A DNA stretch of 37,746 nt from Mucilaginibacter sp. (GTDB lineage Bacteria; Bacteroidota; Bacteroidia; Sphingobacteriales; Sphingobacteriaceae): contig JAESTD010000298.1 in NCBI GenBank assembly GCA_016763755.1, forward strand, positions 1 to 37,746. The letters run 5' to 3'. The position numbers and the translations under genes were made by a program. This document shows, piece by piece, positions 31,790 through 37,746 of this stretch. Every line of letters starts with the position of its first letter. Position 1 is the first letter of the stretch. Under the pieces are notes generated by a model, which saw nothing but the letters and a program-made list of their open reading frames with translations, was not told the DNA's origin and did no database searches.

Positions 31790-33099
31790 TTAGCCTATAA
31801 TTTTACGTCCGATACTGTTGTAGTAGAAACCAAGATCAACCATTTTTTGCAAGTCGTAAAGGTTACGACCGTCAAATATCACTTTACTTGGCAACAGATC
31901 AACCAACCTGTCAAAATCAGGTGTACGGAATACCGACCATTCTGTTACAATCAACAGGGCATCAGCACTTGTTAATGCTTCATATTGGTCTTCGGCATAT
32001 TTAATTTTATCGCCAAGCAGGTTTTTCACATTGCTCATACCTTCAGGGTCATAAACGGTGATGGTAGCGCCTGCGGCAAGCAATTCATCTATAATATATA
32101 AAGCCGGTGCTTCGCGAATGTCGTCGGTTTCCGGTTTAAAGGCCAGGCCCCACATGGCGAAGTGTTTACCGCTAAGCTCATTTTTATAGTATTTTTTCAG
32201 CTTTTGCACCAACACTTTCTTTTGGATCTCGTTAACTTTCATTACCGAATTGAGGATCGCAAACTCGTACTGGTTTTCTTGTGATGATTTAGCTAAAGCC
32301 TGCACATCCTTAGGGAAACAGCTACCGCCATAACCGATACCCGAGAACAGGAAGCGGTTACCGATACGATTATCTGAACCAATACCACGGCGTACCATGT
32401 CTACATCGGCACCAACCAGTTCGCACAGGTTAGCGATCTCGTTCATGAAAGATATTTTGGTAGCCAGGAAAGAGTTAGCGGCGTATTTGGTTAGCTCAGA
32501 TGAACGCTCGTCCATAAAAATAACCGGGTTACCCTGGCGCACATAAGGTGCATAAAGCTCGCCCATTAATTTGCGTGCACGTTCGTCGGTAGTACCAACT
32601 ACCACGCGGTCGGGCTTCATAAAGTCATCAACGGCAACACCTTCACGTAAAAATTCAGGGTTTGATACCACTGCACACTCAATGCTGGTGTTTTCTTTCA
32701 TTACCGCTTTTACCTTATCAGCAGTACCTACCGGCACAGTTGATTTGGTAACGATAACCTTATAATCGGTTACCAATTTGGCTATATCTTTAGCGGCACC
32801 AAGCACGTAGCTCAGGTCCGCAGAGCCATCACCACCCGGAGGGGTTGGCAAAGCAAGGAAAATGATCTCGGCATCAGCAATAGCATCAGCCAAAACGCTG
32901 GTAAACAGCAAACGTTTCTGGCTAATGTTTCGATGGAAAAGTAACTCAAGCCCAGGTTCGTAAATTGGCACTTTACCTTCTTGCATCATTTAACTTTTTG
33001 TTCGTTAATATCAACGCAAGTAACCTGGTTACCGGTCTCAGCTAAACACGTTCCGGTTACAAGGCCTACGTAGCCCGTACCTACTACAGCAATTTTCAT
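31790..33099 (-). pseudogene. ugd: UDP-glucose 6-dehydrogenase, frameshifted in this sequence
   Basis: Oxidises UDP-glucose to UDP-glucuronate. The track gives only 399 residues from [13 protein letters not shown], but the missing N-terminus lies just upstream in another frame: ATG 33099 gives [37 protein letters not shown] and then TGA. Restoring one A (GTT AAA ATG ATG CAA) joins the halves into about 436 residues, the usual size. The catalytic cysteine is in GIGYGGSCFPKDVQAL, and KSTVPVGTADKV, NPEFLREG and the C-terminal MWGLAFKPETDDIREAPAL are intact. It is the first gene of the sugar-nucleotide operon. The one-base loss is probably a sequencing error, but a real mutation cannot be excluded. 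Confidence 0.9.
32989..32991 (-). other. Frameshift site in ugd (-1 in A run)
   Basis: The coding strand reads CAAAAAGTTAAATGATGCAAG. One more A after GTT gives [18 protein letters not shown] in a single frame. Confidence 0.8.
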
Positions 33100-33162
33100 A
33101 GCTTATGATTTGTTATTTATTACTTTTATACCCGACGAAGATAATACTATTACCATTAAAAA

Positions 33163-34377
33163 ATGCTTTCCTTTTATAACATCGGCATCTCTTTATACTC
33201 TTGGATAGTGCGATTAGTTTCGCTTTTCTCCAATAAAGCAAAGTTGTGGGTAAATGGGCGCCGTAATCAGGAAATTAAACAGTTAGGAAGCTGCATCTGG
33301 TTTCACTTTGCATCATTAGGCGAGTTTGAACAGGGCCGCCCGGTGTTAGAAAGGATGAGAAAATTGTATCCTGATGAGAAGTTTATTGTTACATTTTTCT
33401 CTCCATCGGGCTACGAGATCAGGAAAAATACCCCACTGGCTGATGCGGTTTACTACCTGCCGGTAGATACCGCCGCCAATGCAAGACAATTTGTAAGTTC
33501 TCTTAGCCCAAGGATGGCCATATTTACCAAGTACGAATACTGGTACCACTTTTTCAATGAGCTGCATAAACAACATATCCCGTTGTATGTGATATCAAGC
33601 ATCTTTAGACCAGGACAGGTGTTTTTTAAATGGTACGGAAGCTTACACCGTAAAATGCTGAAAATGGTTACCTGGTTCTTTGTGCAGGATGCCGATTCTA
33701 AACATCTCCTGCATGACGTAGGCATAACTAATGTAACTATTAGCGGCGATACTCGCTTTGATCGTGTATGGGCCAATGCGCAACAGCCAAAGGCTTTACC
33801 GGAAATTCAGCAATTTAAAAGCGGTCAAAAGCTATTCATAGCCGGCAGCACCTGGCCGCAAGATGAAGCTCTTATAGCTGAGCTTATCAAACAACACCCC
33901 GATTGGAAATTCATCATCGCCCCTCATGAGATAGGCACAGATAAAATTGATGGATTGATGGGTTTAGTGCCAAAAGAAAATTCTATCAGATTTTCCCAAA
34001 TCTCTAATCTCCAATCTCTAACCTCTAATCTCATTATCGACAACATTGGCATGCTTTCGTCACTGTATCAATATGCTGATATCGCTTACATAGGTGGTGG
34101 TTTTGGTGCAGGCATCCACAACACGCTGGAAGCTGCGGCCTTCGGCATGCCGGTAATTTTTGGGCCTAAGTATCAGAAATTTAAAGAAGCCCGCGATCTG
34201 GTGGAGCTTAAAGGCGGGTTTAGCATCAACAGACAAGAAGAATTGAATTGCATTGCAGGTAAACTAATGGATGATGAACAGGCCCGCCATGTATCAGCGG
34301 TTATTGCTAAAAGTTATGTAGAGCAGAATGTGGGTGCTACAGATGCAATATTAGGATATGTGAAGGGGAGGCATTGA
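33163..34377 (+). CDS. waaA: 3-deoxy-D-manno-octulosonic acid transferase
   Basis: Adds Kdo to lipid A precursors at the cytoplasmic face of the inner membrane (GT30). It is 404 residues. The N-terminal hydrophobic anchor is MLSFYNIGISLYSWIVRLVSLF. IWFHFASLGEFEQGRPVLE holds the catalytic Glu. FFSPSGYEIRKN, KYEYWYHFFNEL, ISSIFRPGQ and SGDTRFDRV follow, then the C-terminal GT-B site IAPHEIG, YIGGGFGAGIHNTLEAAAFGMPVIFGP. Residues of about 278-290 (ISNLQSLTSNL) are encoded by a TCTCTAATCTCCAATC repeat resembling intergenic repeats, an apparent in-frame insertion. It is divergent from ugd. Confidence 0.93.
   Translation: MLSFYNIGISLYSWIVRLVSLFSNKAKLWVNGRRNQEIKQLGSCIWFHFASLGEFEQGRPVLERMRKLYPDEKFIVTFFSPSGYEIRKNTPLADAVYYLPVDTAANARQFVSSLSPRMAIFTKYEYWYHFFNELHKQHIPLYVISSIFRPGQVFFKWYGSLHRKMLKMVTWFFVQDADSKHLLHDVGITNVTISGDTRFDRVWANAQQPKALPEIQQFKSGQKLFIAGSTWPQDEALIAELIKQHPDWKFIIAPHEIGTDKIDGLMGLVPKENSIRFSQISNLQSLTSNLIIDNIGMLSSLYQYADIAYIGGGFGAGIHNTLEAAAFGMPVIFGPKYQKFKEARDLVELKGGFSINRQEELNCIAGKLMDDEQARHVSAVIAKSYVEQNVGATDAILGYVKGRH
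33998..34032 (+). repeat. AATCTCTAATCTCC repeat inside waaA
   Basis: AATCTCTAATCTCCAATCTC followed by TAACCTCTAATCTC is an imperfect tandem of a seven-to-eight base unit. It is translated in frame as ISNLQSLTSNL. A related piece (AGAGATTTGTGATCAGAGATTAG) follows asd. Confidence 0.65.
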
Positions 34378-34386
34378 TTGTTTGTC

Positions 34387-34475
34387 TTGAACCCTGATTA
34401 AACAGATTAAAGGATGCCCTGATTGTATTTTACAAGAATCAAATAATCCTTTAATCAAGCGAATCATGGTTCAGA
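34387..34475. repeat. Imperfect hairpin GAACCCTGATTAAACAGATTAAAGGAT
   Basis: TTGAACCCTGATTAAACAGATTAAAGGAT pairs imperfectly with ATCCTTTAATCAAGCGAATCATGGTTCAGA; about 23 of 29 positions match. It fills most of the 160-bp gap between waaA and the alpha/beta hydrolase gene. It is of the short dispersed palindrome type. Confidence 0.65.
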
Positions 34476-34537
34476 AACATCCCTTCAATCTCAGCAATCC
34501 ATTTAATTCACTAACATTTTATTAATATTGCCCACCT

Positions 34538-35356
34538 ATGGGTTTTCTGAATATCGATGGTTTAGGTAGGGCGCATTATCATGAATATGGCACAGGCAGC
34601 AAGCCTATGCTGGCTTTTCATGGTTACGGCATGACGGGCAGGCAATTCCATGTATTGGAAAACTCGATATTGCAGGATCATCACATTTACGGCTTCGATC
34701 ATTTTTTTCATGGGGAGAGCAAATTAAACAGCTGGACGGAAGAACAGATTATTAACGGTATGCCCCGCAATATGGTAAAAGCATATGCCGAAGAATGGTT
34801 TAAAATATATGGCAGGCAACGTTTTTCGGTAATGGGGTACTCAATTGGCGCTAACCTGGCGCTTATCCTTGTCGAAGAATATCCTGATCTGATAGACGAA
34901 GTGATTTTAATGGCTCCAGATGGGCTTTCGGTTTATAAGGGTTTTGAGATACTAATGCACAAACCTTGGGGCAGGTATATGTTTAAAGTGGTTACCAAAA
35001 GTAAATGGCTGGCTCCTTCTCTGTTAAAGAATTTAAAGCGGGTAAATTTTATCGACAATAGTCTTTACACCATCGCCTATAACGAGATCGATACGGAACA
35101 AAAGCGCCTGGACGTTTATTACACGTTAAACCTCATCCGCCTGTTAAAGCCGGATACTCATAGGTTGGCCAATCTCATTAATCAGTATAATATCAAATGT
35201 ACTCTCATATTTGGCAAGTACGATAATTTGTTCCCTAAAAAGGCAGCGTTGCCCTTTATCAGCAGCCTGCAAAATGCTGAGGTACATGAGGTAGACATGG
35301 GGCACTGGCTGGTAACCAAACAACTGGACGAATATTTAGTTAATTTACCACGATGA
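34538..35356 (+). CDS. Alpha/beta hydrolase
   Basis: A 272-residue alpha/beta hydrolase with no signal peptide. The oxyanion-hole stretch is MLAFHGYGMTGRQF (25-38). The nucleophile elbow GYSIGA has Ser at about 102, the acid is probably in IFGKYDNLFP, and the histidine in VDMGHWLV near the C-terminus. The substrate is unknown. It opens a plus-strand run with two acyltransferases, a family 2 glycosyltransferase and a probable carotenoid hydratase gene. It overlaps the first acyltransferase by 4 nt. An esterase or acyl-transfer role in lipid or pigment modification is an inference from this context. Confidence 0.82.
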   Translation: MGFLNIDGLGRAHYHEYGTGSKPMLAFHGYGMTGRQFHVLENSILQDHHIYGFDHFFHGESKLNSWTEEQIINGMPRNMVKAYAEEWFKIYGRQRFSVMGYSIGANLALILVEEYPDLIDEVILMAPDGLSVYKGFEILMHKPWGRYMFKVVTKSKWLAPSLLKNLKRVNFIDNSLYTIAYNEIDTEQKRLDVYYTLNLIRLLKPDTHRLANLINQYNIKCTLIFGKYDNLFPKKAALPFISSLQNAEVHEVDMGHWLVTKQLDEYLVNLPR

Positions 35357-35976
35357 TCCCCGCCCGCAGAATAACTGTTTTTAGTAACTGGTTTGCCAAA
35401 TATATGCGCTACCGTATGCGCAAGGCCTTTAATCGTTTAGAGGCGATGCCATTTACGCCAAAGCCGGGGCACTCTGTTTTGCTGCTTTGCAACCACTTTA
35501 GCTGGTGGGACGGCTTATGGGGTAATTATCTCGCCTACTGGCACCTGCACCGCAAGCTGTACATCATGATGCAGGAAGACCACCTGCAGAAACGAATGCT
35601 CTTAAACCTGTTTGGCGGCTTTTCCATCAACCGCCAGTCGCGCGAAATGATCAAATCGCTGCAATACGCTGCAGGTCTGTTGGCCAACCCCGAAAACCTG
35701 GTAGTAGTATTCCCGCAAGGCGAACTTATCTCCAACCATACCACCGAAATTAAAGTGGAGCGCGGGATAGAATTATTACTTCGCAATATTAAAGGGCCCT
35801 GCCAGATCGTATACAACTGCGCTTTGATCGATTATTTTGAAAGCCTAAAGCCATCAGTATATTTCCACTTGTTTGACTGCGGCATTGCCGGTGAGGTGAC
35901 TTTTACTGAACTATCAGAAAAGATAAACGCCTTTCATAAACAGGCTCTGGCTGCCCAGGTAAATGTTGAGCATTAA
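35353..35976 (+). CDS. PlsC-type acyltransferase, copy 1
   Basis: A 207-residue acyltransferase of the lysophosphatidate acyltransferase (PlsC) superfamily. The catalytic HX4D motif is in LLLCNHFSWWDGLWGNYL (about 49-66). The acceptor-site region GGFSINRQSREMIKSLQYAA and the glycine-rich block VVVFPQGELISN follow. It has a paralogue directly downstream with the same NHFSWWDG and FPQG motifs. At about 207 residues both are short for PlsC and lack an obvious long membrane anchor. Pairing with a glycosyltransferase and CruF-like gene suggests acylation of a glycosylated carotenoid, but phospholipid synthesis is also possible. Confidence 0.82.
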   Translation: MIPARRITVFSNWFAKYMRYRMRKAFNRLEAMPFTPKPGHSVLLLCNHFSWWDGLWGNYLAYWHLHRKLYIMMQEDHLQKRMLLNLFGGFSINRQSREMIKSLQYAAGLLANPENLVVVFPQGELISNHTTEIKVERGIELLLRNIKGPCQIVYNCALIDYFESLKPSVYFHLFDCGIAGEVTFTELSEKINAFHKQALAAQVNVEH

Positions 35977-35981
35977 AAGCC

Positions 35982-36608
35982 ATGATATACCCGCAAAAAA
36001 ATAAGCTCATCAGGTGGTTTTTCCATACCTACATTTTGCGGATAGTGGGGCGGGATTTTCAGAATGTTAAATTCAATGATATTGAGATAGATAATAGCAA
36101 GTCGGTTTTACTGCTGGCCAATCACTTTAGCTGGTGGGATGGATTTCTGATGTACTTTATTAATCATAAACTGCTGAAAAAGAATTTTCATGTGATGGTG
36201 ATCGAAGACACCTTACAAAAAGTTGGGTTCTTTAAGTATATGGGTGCATTTTCGGTAACTAGAGGCTCAAGGGAGATACTTACTTCGCTGGACTATACTG
36301 CTGCGTTGTTGAATGACCCTAAAAACCTGGTGCTTATTTTCCCGCAGGGTAAATTGCATTCAAACTTTGTTGATGATATAAAATTTGAAAAAGGTCTCTC
36401 ACGCATTGTCGAAAAAGCCGCAGGGAAATATCAAACCGTATTATCGGTAACATTTGTTGAGAACTTTAAGTACAAAAAGCCAACGGCAAACGTTTATTTA
36501 AAAGTGATTGCCGAACAAAAAGATGGCGATAATGTAGTTAACTTACAACAAGCCTATCGGCAACATTACAACAACGCCCTTCAACAGCAAAATCAAATAA
36601 CTGTATAA
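35982..36608 (+). CDS. PlsC-type acyltransferase, copy 2
   Basis: A 208-residue paralogue of the preceding gene. VLLLANHFSWWDGFLMYFI carries HX4D (about 46-52). GAFSVTRGSREILTSLDYTAALLNDPKNLVLIFPQGKLHSN aligns closely with GGFSINRQSREMIKSLQYAAGLLANPENLVVVFPQGELISN of copy 1. The two therefore arose by tandem duplication and have since diverged, which suggests different acyl donors or acceptors, or a heterodimer. It starts 5 nt after copy 1 and is followed 1 nt later by the glycosyltransferase gene. Confidence 0.82.
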   Translation: MIYPQKNKLIRWFFHTYILRIVGRDFQNVKFNDIEIDNSKSVLLLANHFSWWDGFLMYFINHKLLKKNFHVMVIEDTLQKVGFFKYMGAFSVTRGSREILTSLDYTAALLNDPKNLVLIFPQGKLHSNFVDDIKFEKGLSRIVEKAAGKYQTVLSVTFVENFKYKKPTANVYLKVIAEQKDGDNVVNLQQAYRQHYNNALQQQNQITV

Positions 36609-36609
36609 A

Positions 36610-37701
36610 GTGATCATAGCCCTTTACGTAACATTTTTCTTTTTGATCCTTCGCTTTACAGTCACCCTGTTCAATTTTGTATCGAACCCTAAACTGCCGC
36701 GCATAGTAAGGCACTACCAGGATAAAATTTCAATCCTGATACCCGCCCGCAACGAGGCCGAAGACATTTTAACTTTATTGCAATCCATTCACGATCAGGA
36801 TTATCAGAATTATGAGGTCATTATACTTGACGATAACTCTACCGACAATACCTATATAATTTGCGAAACTTTTGCCAAAAATCATCCGAAGTTTAAAGTG
36901 GTAAAAGGAAATCCATTGCCTGATGGCTGGTTGGGTAAAAACTATGCCTGCCATCAACTGGCGGAGCTGGCAACCGGTGATTATTTTGTGTTTTTAGACG
37001 CAGATGAAAAAGTGTATAAAGGACTGTTCAACAGCACCCTCCACCGCATGAATTTGCGCCAGCTAAGCTTGTTAAGTCTGTTCACCAACCAGGAAATGTA
37101 CAGCACGGGCGAAATGGTCACCGTGCCGTTGATGCATTATATTCTGCTGAACCTGCTCCCTTTGCGGTTGGTTTATCTTGTGCGGAGTGCAGCATTATCG
37201 GCAGCGAGCGGGCAATTCATGCTTTTTGATGCTTCGGTTTACCGCGAGTATCAATGGCATCAACTGGTAAAAAATAAAGTGGTTGAAGATGTTGAGATCA
37301 TGAAGCTGATAAAAGCATCCAAATTAAACGGCGAAGCCCTGCTCGCCAATGGCATGATCAGTTGCCGTATGTATAAGAACTACAACGAAGCCCTTAACGG
37401 TTTTGGCAAGAATTTTTTGGCAGCTTTTAATTACAATATCATAGGCTTTTCGTTATATCTGCTCATTATCATCGGTGGACCGGTATTAGTTATCGCCACC
37501 GGCAAACCGGGGTTAATATCGATGGCGGTGACCCTTATATTATCTGCACGGTTAATGATCTCCCTATCAGCCGGGCAAAATGCAATACGTAACTTTTTCT
37601 GGCACCCAGTGCAAATGCTGGCGCTGTTGCATATAGGTGTAACTTCTATACAGCAGCGCCTCACAAAATCAACCGTATGGAAAGGCAGAAAGATATCATA
37701 A
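36610..37701 (+). CDS. Membrane glycosyltransferase, family 2 (CruG/CrtQ-like)
   Basis: A 363-residue GT2 enzyme with a GTG start at 36610, one base after the acyltransferase stop. It has an N-terminal helix (IIALYVTFFFLILRFTVTLF), then the GT-A domain ISILIPARNEAEDILTLLQSIHDQDYQNYEVIILDDNSTDNT with DADEK as the DXD motif. KNKVVEDVEIMKLIK fits the acceptor region. C-terminal helices are IIGFSLYLLIIIGGPVLVIA and ALLHIGVTSI. This layout is shared with carotenoid glycosyltransferases such as CruG and CrtQ. The overlapping downstream start of a CruF-like protein supports that role, but other lipid acceptors are possible. Confidence 0.82.
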   Translation: MIIALYVTFFFLILRFTVTLFNFVSNPKLPRIVRHYQDKISILIPARNEAEDILTLLQSIHDQDYQNYEVIILDDNSTDNTYIICETFAKNHPKFKVVKGNPLPDGWLGKNYACHQLAELATGDYFVFLDADEKVYKGLFNSTLHRMNLRQLSLLSLFTNQEMYSTGEMVTVPLMHYILLNLLPLRLVYLVRSAALSAASGQFMLFDASVYREYQWHQLVKNKVVEDVEIMKLIKASKLNGEALLANGMISCRMYKNYNEALNGFGKNFLAAFNYNIIGFSLYLLIIIGGPVLVIATGKPGLISMAVTLILSARLMISLSAGQNAIRNFFWHPVQMLALLHIGVTSIQQRLTKSTVWKGRKIS

Positions 37702-37746
37702 GACCCGCCAGGACGGCTATTGTAATCATCATCCTGTTCCACCTGG
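37677..37746 (+). CDS. Start of a probable CruF-like carotenoid biosynthesis protein (truncated by window end)
   Basis: An open frame begins at ATG 37677, overlapping the glycosyltransferase stop by 25 nt, and runs to the window edge as MERQKDIIRPARTAIVIIILFHL. The short basic start, then a hydrophobic helix reaching IIILFHL, resembles the N-terminus of CruF/DUF422 carotenoid hydratases, which often sit beside a GT2 gene. Only 23 residues are visible, so the assignment rests mainly on context. Confidence 0.45.
   Translation, partial: MERQKDIIRPARTAIVIIILFHL

Overview
The window looks like a chromosomal segment from a Bacteroidota bacterium of the Sphingobacteriaceae type (Mucilaginibacter/Pedobacter-like). 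This rests on protein content: a PorD/DUF4835 protein after coaBC, a BT_3928-type DoxX protein, GH3 and DUF1599 proteins, a CpsB-type PHP phosphatase and Lys-Lys-Asp lipoproteins. It also rests on AT-rich spacers, some with TAnnTTTG-like -7 elements, and on many short dispersed palindromes. It is mostly core genome: I see no prophage, integrase, transposase, CRISPR array, rRNA or tRNA.

Layout. 1-1709: the end of coaBC overlapping porD. 1879-3312: a small TetR-controlled membrane-protein locus with two matching 18-bp palindromic operators. 3477-7626: recJ, lptB and a GH3-type adenylating enzyme. 7687-9818: five tandem paralogous lipocalin-like lipoproteins. 9924-11845 (minus): folP and a secreted sialidase-like protein, overlapping by 4 nt. 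12017-14213: DUF1599, DoxX/BT_3928 and aroK, each overlapping the next. 14218-17373 (minus): yebC, a DUF2442 protein, a protein with six GFKPRF repeats, a conserved unknown and a PyrR-like phosphoribosyltransferase. 17435-19592: a threonine dehydrogenase-like epimerase divergent from asd. 19821-21891: a CrtI/CrtD-type carotenoid desaturase and an NTF2-like secreted protein, among palindromic repeats. 22102-25954 (minus): dnaA, an acyl-CoA mutase large subunit and an unknown membrane-anchored protein. 26047-27776: an IscA-type protein and an FtsX/MacB-type permease. 27910-33099 (minus): a nucleotide-sugar/capsule cluster (PHP phosphatase, rfbB, galE, UDP-glucuronate decarboxylase, ugd). 33163-37746: waaA, then an alpha/beta hydrolase, two acyltransferases, a family 2 glycosyltransferase and the start of a probable carotenoid hydratase gene.

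The most unusual aspects are these. (1) Four genes are interrupted. DUF3817, dnaA and ugd each carry a one-base loss in an A/T run, and the acyl-CoA mutase has an in-frame TAA. Because dnaA is essential, sequencing or assembly error is the first explanation for the frameshifts. (2) The five-copy lipoprotein array has the lipid-acceptor cysteine at residue 17 in every copy. (3) A disordered protein carries six near-identical GFKPRF motifs on variable linkers. (4) Several families of dispersed short repeats are present, some entering coding sequence (the waaA interior and the recJ 3' end). (5) A probable carotenoid glycosylation/acylation module runs off the right edge. None of these is shown here to be a new system; the lipoprotein array and the GFKPRF protein are the best candidates for undescribed biology.
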